Shown: in pieces, positions 11,766 to 22,461 of the stretch
How the letters are laid out: every line of letters starts with the position of its first letter
Position numbering within the stretch: the first letter of the stretch is position 1
Source of the DNA: Wuchereria bancrofti
Lineage: Eukaryota > Nematoda > Chromadorea > Rhabditida > Onchocercidae
Assembly: GCA_005281725.1 (NCBI GenBank)
Contig: SSBO01000012.1
Location: forward strand, 5,822,602-5,886,601
DNA length: 64,000 nt
Direction: 5' to 3'
Program-made: the position numbers and the translations under genes
Notes under the pieces: generated by a model
Database searches by the model: none
What the model saw: only the letters and a program-made list of their open reading frames with translations
Told to the model about the DNA's origin: nothing

Positions 11766-13936
11766 ATGAGCAAGTGACATTCGCGAGATTCAGCAGTAGG
11801 AATCCTCAAACATCGCTTTTTGCCAAAGTGCGAATTGGAATAAAAACGATAGAAGCAGATATTATACCTATTGTAGCTACAGCAGTCGACTATTTAACAA
11901 ACAAAATAAGGGTAATCTCTGTAGATCAAGACAATGCATCAGATATTTCAACTCTATTTTCATTAACAGAAGAAATTAGCAGTTGGAAACAGCCGGAGCT
12001 AATTATCGGAGTTGACTATTTCTTCAAGTTTATCTCTTTAGAGAAAGCCCAAACTATAAATTCAGGGTTTTCTTTAATCAACACAATAGTCGGCCCTATG
12101 ATTACTGGAAGAGGATACATAAACAAACATCCTAATCGTCAGCGTAGTAATCACCTCAACAAAGTGGTAACACAGAGCACATGTTGTTCCGTTCAGAATG
12201 AGGATCAAACTACCATTACACCTATTAATAGCGACATTCCAGAGATTGATCGATTCTGGAAATTAGAATTCATAGGAATACAAGAACAACCTAATCTACA
12301 GGATGACGAACAGGTTTTAGAGAGGTTCAAAGAAAATATCACAAAAAACAATGGTAGATACCAAGTTGCTTGGCCATGGAAAGAATCCAGAATCAAATTA
12401 AACGACAATTTCGGATTGTGTCTTGGTCGCCTAAGATCTTTAAGTAAACGACTTCAGAACGATGAACGTTTACTTCTCAAATATGACGAAGCGATTAGTG
12501 AACAGTTACAATCTGGCATTATCGAGAAAGTATGTCCAGAGATGGACCAGGTTGATATTATTCACTATTTACCTCATCATGAAGTTATAACTCCAAACAA
12601 GGCTACAACCAAAATTAGAATCGTGTATGATGCATCTTCACACCAAAAAGGAGGAAAGAGTCTGAATGATGTATTATACCGAGGACCCATAACTCTTCCC
12701 GATTTAGTAGGAGTACTGCTTCGTTTCCGAATGATGGAAATTGTGATAGTAGCAGACATTGAGAAAGCCTTTTTACAATTGGAGTTACTACCAATAGAAA
12801 GAAATTGCACACGATTCCTTTGGTTAAAGGATATAAAGGGACAAGTAACAGAAGATAATATTGAACATTATCGATTTAAACGAGTCCCATTTGGAGTAAT
12901 ATCTTCACCATTTTTATTATCGGCTACACTTAACTATCATTTGGAAAACTGCGACAATGAACTCGCTAACGAGATCAGAAAAAATCTTTATGTCGACAAC
13001 ATTATAGTATCAACCAAGTGTATCGATGAGGCTCTACTCAAATATCAAGAAATGAAAAACATCTTTAACGATGCCTCAATGAATGTTAGAGAATTCTTAT
13101 CAAACAACAAAGAATTCAATTCTAAGATTCCCGAACAACATCGAGCAGAAACAAATGAGTTTAAAAGGATTCTTGGTATCAATTGGAACCCAGATGAAGA
13201 CATAATTCAAACAACCCTAAAACCTTGGAAGGATCAAGTACCAACAAAAAGAACAATATTACAGTTCCTAGCTTCTCAATACGATCCCTTAGGATTCCTA
13301 GCCCCATGTACAATGCCGATAAAATTATTTCTTCAAAATCTTTGGAAAAAGAAAGTAAGCTGGGACCAATTAATAAGTATGGAGGATCGGAAGAACTGGG
13401 AAGAACTTATAGATGCATGGCCAATATATGTGAAAGAGATACCACGTGTCGTAATAGACACATCACTACCCGCAAGAATTCATGTTTTCGCAGATGCTTC
13501 TTCAGCTGCATATGCAGCTACGGTATACGTCACTCAAAACAGGAAAGCTTCTTTAGTTTTCGCCAAATCGAGAATTGCTCCCATCAAAGGTATGACTATT
13601 CCAAGATTAGAATTATTAGCCGTGCTGATAGGAGTACGCATTGTTCAATTTGTTATTAAACAAATGGAATTAGAGAATATTAATGTCACCTTATGGTCAG
13701 ATTCCAAATGCGCTTTACATTGGATACAGAATCATTCTCGCCTATTACCAAAATTCGTTCAAAATCGAGTTGAAGAAATAAGACAAACAAAGCTCTCATT
13801 TCGCTATCTTCCAACTGAATTTAATTCAGCTGATGTGGCCACCAGAGGACTTTCCCCACTTCGTCTTACACAATTTGAATTATGGTGGAAGGGAACAGAT
13901 TGGTTAGCAAAAGAAGAATCAACATGGCCAGTCTGA
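11720..13936 (+). CDS. BEL/Pao pol: reverse transcriptase and RNase H
   Basis: An uninterrupted 738-codon frame; the nominal first ATG is inside the protease and is not a real start. Residues about 1-140 are protease and linker. RT follows, with LPHHEVI, the conserved IRIVYDASS box, GPITLPDLVGVLLRFR, the first catalytic aspartate in DIEKAFLQLELLP, and the VPFGVISSPFLL box. The polymerase box reads YVDN at about residue 427 (codon 12998-13000) where active elements have YVDD, so a metal-binding aspartate is replaced by asparagine. RNase H follows from about residue 585 (HVFADASSAAY; MTIPRLELLAVLIG; LWSDSKCALHWI; STEFNSADVATRG-like region). It ends with ELWWKGTDWLAKEESTWPV and TGA. Integrase is absent. 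The long open frame suggests fairly recent decay. Confidence 0.9.
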   Translation: MYIEETSKRITPRRNYEQVTFARFSSRNPQTSLFAKVRIGIKTIEADIIPIVATAVDYLTNKIRVISVDQDNASDISTLFSLTEEISSWKQPELIIGVDYFFKFISLEKAQTINSGFSLINTIVGPMITGRGYINKHPNRQRSNHLNKVVTQSTCCSVQNEDQTTITPINSDIPEIDRFWKLEFIGIQEQPNLQDDEQVLERFKENITKNNGRYQVAWPWKESRIKLNDNFGLCLGRLRSLSKRLQNDERLLLKYDEAISEQLQSGIIEKVCPEMDQVDIIHYLPHHEVITPNKATTKIRIVYDASSHQKGGKSLNDVLYRGPITLPDLVGVLLRFRMMEIVIVADIEKAFLQLELLPIERNCTRFLWLKDIKGQVTEDNIEHYRFKRVPFGVISSPFLLSATLNYHLENCDNELANEIRKNLYVDNIIVSTKCIDEALLKYQEMKNIFNDASMNVREFLSNNKEFNSKIPEQHRAETNEFKRILGINWNPDEDIIQTTLKPWKDQVPTKRTILQFLASQYDPLGFLAPCTMPIKLFLQNLWKKKVSWDQLISMEDRKNWEELIDAWPIYVKEIPRVVIDTSLPARIHVFADASSAAYAATVYVTQNRKASLVFAKSRIAPIKGMTIPRLELLAVLIGVRIVQFVIKQMELENINVTLWSDSKCALHWIQNHSRLLPKFVQNRVEEIRQTKLSFRYLPTEFNSADVATRGLSPLRLTQFELWWKGTDWLAKEESTWPV

Positions 13937-15101
13937 GAATGTAATTTCAATAGAAATCATAGCGAATATGAAAGCGAAGAAAAAGGCCAAAAGATTGTAG
14001 CACGTTTCACTATCGATAAAACCTTCAAATTAATGAATTGAAACAATATTATTGGACAAGAAACAATTGTGAATTTTGATGAAGAATGTTCAAAAAATAA
14101 AGAAAGGCAAACTTTTCTTAGTAAAAGTCCCTACGAAAAGAGAGAGAGAGGACAGAAGAGAGGAAGAAAAGACAGATCAAAGTATTAAAAGTAAAATACA
14201 TTTAAGTTGGGTAACACACTAGTAAAACGCATTTGAAAAAAAAAAAGTTTTAATTTCTGTGATGCAAAACTTAACTTTCATAAATTAATTACAAACTGAT
14301 TTTCGAAATTTTATGACATTTATTATTAGTAGTATTATTTGTTATTAGTATGATTATTATTTGAAAAAAAAATTGAACACTTCTATATAATGTTAGAAAT
14401 AAAATTATTTATTATTATTACCACTTTTTTGGCGCTAGGTGAAAACAATGCCGCTTTATTGGTGATATGTTTCACGACATAAAATTCGCGACAAATATAA
14501 ATCGTATTCCAAGTTATTACCACTATTTTTTATTTCTGCATAAATAACATAATATAAAATATATCAAAAAAATAAATAAAGTTAATTACAAAATTGAAGC
14601 ATATTTTTTAAATCATAATTTCAAAATTATTAATTGTAATATTTGAAATTCAGTTTTTTTCTTTTTTCTGAATTTAAAGCAGCAGTTTCATTTTTTTTTA
14701 ATTATACAAATTCATAGTAAAATAAGATGAAGCGAAGGAAAACACTGAAATCAATGATAGAATGTAGCTTATGATTTTAGTCCAAATTTTAGGGTAGTTT
14801 TTTAATTTTATATTTGTAATTTATCTTGTTTATACCCGAACATTCTCTCGAATATATTATTAAAACATGCCTTCAAGATATTGATGACCTAGAAAAGCCA
14901 GATTAATTGTTTTATAGATATTAAGAAAATATGCCATAATCATTAGTAATTTCAGTAAAAATTGATTTAATCGAATCATCGAGTAGAATGTATTAAATGA
15001 GAGTAATTAAGTCTGATTTTGATTGAATTTAAAAACTTGATTTATTAAGTTAAGAAATTAGATTAAGTATTAGAGCTTTACTTTTATCAGTTATCTTTTT
15101 A
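13534..15101 (+). repeat. Duplicated contig end, copy 1 (retrotransposon tail plus flank)
   Basis: Repeated at 15103-16672 across the single N at 15102. About eight substitutions lie in the first ~255 bp (RNase H part), and one extra GA unit is present in the second copy near 15715. Otherwise the copies look identical. This is best read as an unmerged overlap. Confidence 0.85.
14042..15101. other. AT-rich flank of the retrotransposon, no gene
   Basis: Beyond the element the sequence becomes markedly more AT-rich, with poly-A/T runs and ATT microsatellite-like tracts. Just beyond the truncation point it carries a GA microsatellite near 14140-14165. No exon was recognised. Confidence 0.6.
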
Positions 15102-15102
15102 N

Positions 15103-16672
15103 TCAAAACAGGAAAGCTTCTTTAGTTTTCGCCAAATCGAGAATTGCTCCCATTAAGGGTATGACTATTCCAAGATTAGAATTATTAGCCGTGCTGATAG
15201 GAGTACGCATTGTTCAATTTGTTATTAAACAAATGGAATTAGAGAATATTGATGTCACCTTATGGTCAGATTCCAAATGCGCATTACACTGGATGCAGAA
15301 TCATTCTCGCCTACTACCAAAATTCGTTCAAAATCGAGTTGAAGAAATAAAACAAACAAAGCTCTCATTTCGCTATCTTCCAACTGAATTTAATTCAGCT
15401 GATGTGGCCACCAGAGGACTTTCCCCACTTCGTCTTACACAATTTGAATTATGGTGGAAGGGAACAGATTGGTTAGCAAAAGAAGAATCAACATGGCCAG
15501 TCTGAGAATGTAATTTCAATAGAAATCATAGCGAATATGAAAGCGAAGAAAAAGGCCAAAAGATTGTAGCACGTTTCACTATCGATAAAACCTTCAAATT
15601 AATGAATTGAAACAATATTATTGGACAAGAAACAATTGTGAATTTTGATGAAGAATGTTCAAAAAATAAAGAAAGGCAAACTTTTCTTAGTAAAAGTCCC
15701 TACGAAAAGAGAGAGAGAGAGGACAGAAGAGAGGAAGAAAAGACAGATCAAAGTATTAAAAGTAAAATACATTTAAGTTGGGTAACACACTAGTAAAACG
15801 CATTTGAAAAAAAAAAAGTTTTAATTTCTGTGATGCAAAACTTAACTTTCATAAATTAATTACAAACTGATTTTCGAAATTTTATGACATTTATTATTAG
15901 TAGTATTATTTGTTATTAGTATGATTATTATTTGAAAAAAAAATTGAACACTTCTATATAATGTTAGAAATAAAATTATTTATTATTATTACCACTTTTT
16001 TGGCGCTAGGTGAAAACAATGCCGCTTTATTGGTGATATGTTTCACGACATAAAATTCGCGACAAATATAAATCGTATTCCAAGTTATTACCACTATTTT
16101 TTATTTCTGCATAAATAACATAATATAAAATATATCAAAAAAATAAATAAAGTTAATTACAAAATTGAAGCATATTTTTTAAATCATAATTTCAAAATTA
16201 TTAATTGTAATATTTGAAATTCAGTTTTTTTCTTTTTTCTGAATTTAAAGCAGCAGTTTCATTTTTTTTTAATTATACAAATTCATAGTAAAATAAGATG
16301 AAGCGAAGGAAAACACTGAAATCAATGATAGAATGTAGCTTATGATTTTAGTCCAAATTTTAGGGTAGTTTTTTAATTTTATATTTGTAATTTATCTTGT
16401 TTATACCCGAACATTCTCTCGAATATATTATTAAAACATGCCTTCAAGATATTGATGACCTAGAAAAGCCAGATTAATTGTTTTATAGATATTAAGAAAA
16501 TATGCCATAATCATTAGTAATTTCAGTAAAAATTGATTTAATCGAATCATCGAGTAGAATGTATTAAATGAGAGTAATTAAGTCTGATTTTGATTGAATT
16601 TAAAAACTTGATTTATTAAGTTAAGAAATTAGATTAAGTATTAGAGCTTTACTTTTATCAGTTATCTTTTTA
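15103..16672 (+). repeat. Duplicated contig end, copy 2
   Basis: Second copy of 13534-15101. It contains a 3' piece of the pol frame (15161-15505; residues from MTIPRLELLAVLIG to the stop), with substitutions including N to D, I to M and R to K relative to the first copy. Because it begins abruptly after an N, it should not be counted as a second element. Confidence 0.85.
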
Positions 16673-17539
16673 GCTCATTCATTTCAATCCTTTTCAATGA
16701 ATTTATTGTGCGCTAATTATCAATCATCTTATCAGCTTAAAAATTGATTCAAATTTGTTTAATTTTATAAAAGTAATGAAAAAATTTCCTTCTTAAGAAA
16801 TTTTGTTGAAAAAAAGGGAAAGGAATATTCGTTTTACATTACTGGCATATATGATGTTTTTTTATCAAAATACTTAGTCAAAATATTGAAATGCAATGCG
16901 ATTGAAAATAAAAATTAATAAACTCTGAAATGTTTAAAACTCTAAGAGTATTAAAGATGAACTTTAAGAGTGTGTGAACTTGATTGTATCATTTGTTATT
17001 TTCAGATTGAATTGAATTTGACAAATACAAAAAAAAAGGAAAAAAACTGTATNTTCAAATTTGTTTAATTTTATAAAAGTAATGAAAAAATTTCCTTCTT
17101 AAGAAATTTTGTTGAAAAAAAGGGAAAGGAATATTCGTTTTACATTACTGGCATATATGATGTTTTTTTATCAAAATACTTAGTCAAAATATTGAAATGC
17201 AATGCGATTGAAAATAAAAATTAATAAACTCTGAAATGTTTAAAACTCTAAGAGTATTAAAGATGAACTTTAAGAGTGTGTGAACTTGATTGTATCATTT
17301 GTTATTTTCAGATTGAATTGAATTTGACAAATACAAAAAAAAAGGAAAAAAACTGTATGTAAATTTCTTTCTAGCTTCATTTTATTTTTCAATTTTCAAT
17401 TTTTTTTTTTTTAAAAAAGAATGCCAACCAATCATAAATGATATAAAACAATTTGCATATGTATTATGATAATATTTGGAAAAAAATTTAAATAATAATA
17501 TATGAAATTCATTCACTCATTATTTTCCATCAGCTATCA
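16673..17539. other. AT-rich sequence with duplicated contig overlap 16748-17052 / 17054-17358
   Basis: The 305 bases at 16748-17052 are repeated exactly, as far as I can see, after the N at 17053. No supported gene. A TTATTTTCAG acceptor-like site precedes a short open stretch, but it could not be phased with a neighbouring exon. Confidence 0.7.
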
Positions 17540-17698
17540 GTGATCAGTTCTTTTTTCCGTTTTCTTTTGATTGAATATACCAAAGGTATGCTTCAATTGC
17601 TAATCATTGGTTATGTTATCTATGAGATTATTCGTTTATCGAATTTACCGGATGCTGGAGGTTATGCCATACCACAACAGTCACAACAATCAATTCCG
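17540..17698 (+). CDS. Candidate exon of a small membrane protein (copy 1)
   Basis: The frame around GMLQLLIIGYVIYEIIRLSN encodes one clear hydrophobic segment flanked by a basic residue and LPDAGGYAIPQQSQQSIP. It is less AT-biased than the surroundings. An acceptor-like CATCAG lies just upstream (17528-17533), and a GTTCCT donor could follow ATTCCG at 17698. Joined in phase 0 to the short segment at 18086-18106, it would end in PEKKAK. The start is not defined: either an upstream exon feeds it or the ATG at 17587 is used. No family is recognised. A second copy at 19049-19207 is an assembly duplicate. Confidence 0.35.
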
Positions 17699-18085
17699 GT
17701 TCCTTCTTTTAAATTTTGCTTTTACACCTTTTTGTCTTTGAAATTTTGACACGCCTACTTAATTACCTGAAAAGGAAATTTTACATTTTTGATAATTTTG
17801 AAATGGTGAAACTATTAGAATAGCTTGTATGGCAAGAATTTCACTTCTAAAATTCTAGAATACTAGAACGAATAAAAATAAAAAACTATTTCATAAAATA
17901 CAGAATTACAGAATTACTATTTTGGAAAACAACAAATTGTAGCAATTAAGAAGTTTATCAATGTTTATCAAATGAACTTTATCAAATGCTTCAATGAATA
18001 ATTAGTTTAAATATTTAAAAGGAAAAATTTAATTCGTTATTTTCGACTATCTTATTATCTTTATTTATTCATTCATTATTTTTAG

Positions 18086-18106
18086 CCCGAAAAGAAAGCA
18101 AAATAA
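18086..18106 (+). CDS. Candidate terminal exon ending in KKAK (copy 1)
   Basis: After a TTATTTTTAG acceptor the sequence CCCGAAAAGAAAGCAAAATA reads PEKKAK and then stop, in phase with the proposed donor at 17698. KKxx at the extreme C-terminus is the known dilysine ER-retrieval signal of type I membrane proteins. That fits a single-pass protein, but the exon is very short and the join is inferred. Confidence 0.3.
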   Translation, partial: PEKKAK

Positions 18107-18362
18107 TTGAACATGATGAAAAAGAAAGAATTGAACGTATTCATATATCAATCATAAATTTTAATTTTTCTAATAAAAATTTTTAAAGTGTATTTCTTTC
18201 TGAATATATAAAAAAAGTATTTTCAAAAAAAGATATATTTTATGTTCATAAATAAACAAACTATTATGAAAATAAATCAAACAGTAATATTTGCGTTAAA
18301 AAAACACCTGTAATTATGTAATGAAATAAAATATAAAAGTTAAAAAATTGTTCAATTGTTTT

Positions 18363-18533
18363 GAATGAAACTCATTATGTAATTAATTATGCAAATTAAT
18401 ATTTGTTTTTTGATGGGATAACATTTAAACATGGAATGAAACTCATTATGTAATTAATTATGCAAATTAATATTTGTTTTTTGATGGGATAACATTTAAA
18501 CATGGAATGAAACTCATTATGTAATTAATTATG
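18363..18533 (+). repeat. 71-bp VNTR (two full units plus part)
   Basis: Units start at 18363, 18434 and 18505, each beginning GAATGAAACTCATTATGTAA, with a 71-base period. The copy near 19873-19980 has one unit plus part, and the copy near 20180-20218 has only the terminal part. The same locus is therefore present in three length forms among the overlapping contigs. Confidence 0.9.
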
Positions 18534-18562
18534 NTCAATCATCTTATCAGCTTAAAAATTGA

Positions 18563-20074
18563 TTCAAATTTGTTTAATTTTATAAAAGTAATGAAAAAAT
18601 TTCCTTCTTAAGAAATTTTGTTGAAAAAAAGGGAAAGGAATATTCGTTTTACATTACTGGCATATATGATGTTTTTTTATCAAAATACTTAGTCAAAATA
18701 TTGAAATGCAATGCGATTGAAAATAAAAATTAATAAACTCTGAAATGTTTAAAACTCTAAGAGTATTAAAGATGAACTTTAAGAGTGTGTGAACTTGATT
18801 GTATCATTTGTTATTTTCAGATTGAATTGAATTTGACAAATACAAAAAAAAAGGAAAAAAACTGTATGTAAATTTCTTTCTAGCTTCATTTTATTTTTCA
18901 ATTTTCAATTTTTTTTTTTTTAAAAAAGAATGCCAACCAATCATAAATGATATAAAACAATTTGCATATGTATTATGATAATATTTGGAAAAAAATTTAA
19001 ATAATAATATATGAAATTCATTCACTCATTATTTTCCATCAGCTATCAGTGATCAGTTCTTTTTTCCGTTTTCTTTTGATTGAATATACCAAAGGTATGC
19101 TTCAATTGCTAATCATTGGTTATGTTATCTATGAGATTATTCGTTTATCGAATTTACCGGATGCTGGAGGTTATGCCATACCACAACAGTCACAACAATC
19201 AATTCCGGTTCCTTCTTTTAAATTTTGCTTTTACACCTTTTTGTCTTTGAAATTTTGACACGCCTACTTAATTACCTGAAAAGGAAATTTTACATTTTTG
19301 ATAATTTTGAAATGGTGAAACTATTAGAATAGCTTGTATGGCAAGAATTTCACTTCTAAAATTCTAGAATACTAGAACGAATAAAAATAAAAAACTATTT
19401 CATAAAATACAGAATTACAGAATTACTATTTTGGAAAACAACAAATTGTAGCAATTAAGAAGTTTATCAATGTTTATCAAATGAACTTTATCAAATGCTT
19501 CAATGAATAATTAGTTTAAATATTTAAAAGGAAAAATTTAATTCGTTATTTTCGACTATCTTATTATCTTTATTTATTCATTCATTATTTTTAGCCCGAA
19601 AAGAAAGCAAAATAATTGAACATGATGAAAAAGAAAGAATTGAACGTATTCATATATCAATCATAAATTTTAATTTTTCTAATAAAAATTTTTAAAGTGT
19701 ATTTCTTTCTGAATATATAAAAAAAGTATTTTCAAAAAAAGATATATTTTATGTTCATAAATAAACAAACTATTATGAAAATAAATCAAACAGTAATATT
19801 TGCGTTAAAAAAACACCTGTAATTATGTAATGAAATAAAATATAAAAGTTAAAAAATTGTTCAATTGTTTTGAATGAAACTCATTATGTAATTAATTATG
19901 CAAATTAATATTTGTTTTTTGATGGGATAACATTTAAACATGGAATGAAACTCATTATGTAATTAATTATGCAAATTAATCGCGCTTTAGCTTATTTCTT
20001 TTTTTCTCTCTTCAACTTCTCTTTTTCTCTTGTTACTGCTAGTAATTTACTATGATATATATTTCAATTTACTA
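18563..20074 (+). repeat. Duplicated contig, copy 2 (includes duplicate exons 19049-19207 and 19595-19615)
   Basis: Same sequence as 17054-18533 except that the 71-bp VNTR is one unit shorter, after which it continues into new sequence (from CGCGCTTTAGC). The duplicated small-membrane-protein exons here should not be annotated as a second gene. Confidence 0.9.
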
Positions 20075-20075
20075 N

Positions 20076-20312
20076 AAACTATTATGAAAATAAATCAAAC
20101 AGTAATATTTGCGTTAAAAAAACACCTGTAATTATGTAATGAAATAAAATATAAAAGTTAAAAAATTGTTCAATTGTTTTGAATGAAACTCATTATGTAA
20201 TTAATTATGCAAATTAATCGCGCTTTAGCTTATTTCTTTTTTTCTCTCTTCAACTTCTCTTTTTCTCTTGTTACTGCTAGTAATTTACTATGATATATAT
20301 TTCAATTTACTA
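20076..20312 (+). repeat. Duplicated contig end of 19767-20074, shorter by one VNTR unit
   Basis: Restarts at the equivalent of 19767 after the N at 20075. It is 71 bases shorter (237 against 308), because one VNTR unit is missing. The sequence then continues uniquely toward the PWP1-like pseudogene. Confidence 0.9.
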
Positions 20313-20830
20313 TGATAGATTTGCACGAGATTTTGTGGGAAAAAATGCCCTTTTATTTTGTTGTAACATTGATTACTTACTTTTCTTATGTGATTTTGAG
20401 AAGTGATAGAAGATAAAGTCGCATTGATAAAATGAACTGATAGCAGTGTGAGACCAAAAATTAAATTAATCATATCTGATAGAATCATAAACCTACCCGG
20501 AAGCTACCAAATTGATTAGAACAGTTTTTGCTACCATTAAAGCATTTAGATAATTTTATACTTCAACGATTTACTCGTGATTTACTCTTGAAACGAATTT
20601 CTGTATACTATTCGATTTGTAGTTTTTTCTTTCTGCGTGGAATTGTTTCGAAGGTATTTGCGGAGAGTAAAGGAAAGGTAGTAATGGAGAGAGAGCTCAA
20701 CAGGGCTTGATAGATTTGCGTGAAATATTTCGAGTTAATAGGTTAATTGCGAAAAAAGTCATTGTATTGTATTAAAGGTGTAAAATTAATGTATCCTAAT
20801 GTTACTTTTTGCCTATCTTAGTTGTTAAGA
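20313..20830. other. Spacer before the PWP1-like pseudogene
   Basis: Two short frames (20288-20488 minus, 20528-20710 plus) carry no recognisable motif. No clear promoter or trans-splice signal could be defined. Confidence 0.5.
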
Positions 20831-22461
20831 ATGTCATTGATAGCAGATTTAACATGGATAAAACGTGGAGTACCAAAAGCTATACCGAACAAGGTAAAGT
20901 CATCGTCAAAAGAAATCAGAACATTAATTCAAGGTTAGAACTTCAAAAGATTTGTTTAATTAATTTTGTTTTGAGCTTCCAGTTGTAGCATCAAAATTCA
21001 GCTAAATTCAAGAGTAAAAAGATCTTTACTGGATTAGCTTACTCTTTTCTATTCTTTAGTTATGATTGTTGGAGCACTGGGAAAGAGTATAGGCCAAATA
21101 ATGTTCTTAGTAAGATACTAAGCGTGATGGCAGTGTGCAAAAACATTCTGGTGCTTTAGCATGGAATCGTTTAACGGAACATATTCTGGCATCTGGAGGT
21201 GCTGATAATTCCGTGATTTTCTGGAATCTTAAAGAAGTGAAGTCTGCAACAGTTGCAACACATTTCCATGGGATGATAATTCAATGTATTAGTTTTTTGT
21301 TTTCGTGAACTTTTTATTTGTTTTAAGTGAAATAAACATTTTTTATATGTATATTTGCATGAGAGATCTCTCCTTCGAGACTTGCTGATGCGCTTTTTAT
21401 TGTCTATAATCATGAAATTTTAAGGTGCAAGCTGTGGAATAGTATCCAGTGAATCATCTATTTTGTTAACAAGAACGTTATCAAGTCAAGTTGGATTAAC
21501 AGATTGTAGGGAATTTAACAATTTATCAAGGCATTGGGAAGTAAGTGGTGAAGTGGAACGATTTACATGGAATCATTTCTCTCCATTTTATTTCTTTGTC
21601 GTCACTGACAATGTTTAATTTTATCTGCAAATTATTCTCATATTTTACAAATCGGATTTTGCTTATTTACATTTATATATATTTTTCATGTAAGAACTAT
21701 CTGTTTAGTAAGTGTATTATTTTGGTAATGAAGTAGATGAATGAGTAATAGCCCTCATATACAGCTGTTATACGGTTTTTGTTGTACCTACTTATTAGTT
21801 ATACATATTGCAGAGTTAATGAAGCTATCATATTTTTCTATGTATTGATTTCGTAAGAGGAACGTTATCAAGTCACATTAAATTAATAGAATGTAGGGTG
21901 ATAAGACTTTTTTCTGTTGCACGTATTCCTTATTTTAGGTCATTTCTATTACATGGGATACACGTAAAAATGAACCTGCTATATCGAAAAAAGTGTATGA
22001 AGGAGGTGCTCGTAGCGTAGTGCAAAGTTGTTAGGTCAAAGGCTTATAAACATATGGTGAAGATGGTATAATTTCTTTTTTCTTTTGGTAAGTTTTCAGC
22101 AGTTTTACACAGACTTTATACCGAAATGTAGGCTTTATATTAGATTTATGTAAAATTTTCATGTAGATTTTTTATGGTTTTTCAAAAATTTCATATAATT
22201 TTCCTCAGTTTTTTTAGCTCTTAGATTATATATAGGTGTAAATATTTTCAAGTACATATATATTTAAGTAATAAAATGATTTTTTGATTTTCATCCGCTT
22301 GGAAGAACATATATTATGTGTGATTTGGAACTTGTTACAGAACATAATAGCTATGTCGTTCTTCACTGGATTCTGGAAGTGTCCTTGCAGTTGATGATGA
22401 GAAAGAAGTAAAAATTATTGAAGTCAGCAAATTCGAAAAAGTACGAACAGCATTCAGTTGA
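20831..22461 (+). pseudogene. PWP1-like WD40 protein, intron-containing pseudogene
   Basis: Five exon-like pieces in order resemble PWP1, a nucleolar WD40 protein implicated in ribosome biogenesis. Exon 1, 20831-20933, starts MSLIADLTWIKRGVPKAIPN (PWP1 N-terminus) with donor GTTAGA. Piece 2, about 21140-21308, holds the WD repeat ILASGGADNSVIFWNLKEVK but lacks residues between HSGA and LAWN. Piece 3, 21425-21611, has an in-frame TAG at 21440-21442 where tryptophan is expected, then a frame change, then LTDCREFNNLSRHWEVSGEV and ERFTWNHFSPFYF. Piece 4, about 21940-22078, reads WDTRKNEPAISKKVYEGGAR with TAG at 22032-22034 and TAA at 22047-22049, then TYGEDGII. Piece 5 has DLELVTEHNS (22322) and, in another frame, GSVLAVDDEKEVKIIEVSKF ending at 22461. 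Retained introns point to DNA duplication, not retroposition. Middle WD repeats are missing. Confidence 0.75.

Larger units (their letters stand above)
9715..14041 (+). mobile_element. BEL/Pao LTR retrotransposon, 3'-truncated
   Basis: Probable 5' LTR, then gag with zinc knuckles, an aspartic protease, and a reverse transcriptase/RNase H of the BEL/Pao type. After the RNase H domain the frame has a stop (13934-13936) and a short further open stretch reading VARFTIDKTFKLMN to a stop near 14041. No integrase zinc finger or DDE domain follows, and no downstream LTR matching the 5' end was found. Gag carries several frame breaks, protease is out of frame with RT, and the RT box is altered, so this copy is inactive. 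The 5' limit is approximate. Confidence 0.85.
17054..18533 (+). repeat. Duplicated contig, copy 1
   Basis: Repeated at 18563-20074 with an offset of 1509 until the 71-bp VNTR. The N at 18534 is followed by sequence restarting at the equivalent of 16720. The candidate membrane-protein exons occur in both copies. Confidence 0.9.

Noticed and set aside
12205..12812. Minus-strand frames opposite the RT
   Set aside because: Shadows of the pol frame on the other strand.
15161..15505. A second retrotransposon copy
   Set aside because: It starts abruptly after an N and repeats the end of the first element with its flank, so it is an unmerged overlap.
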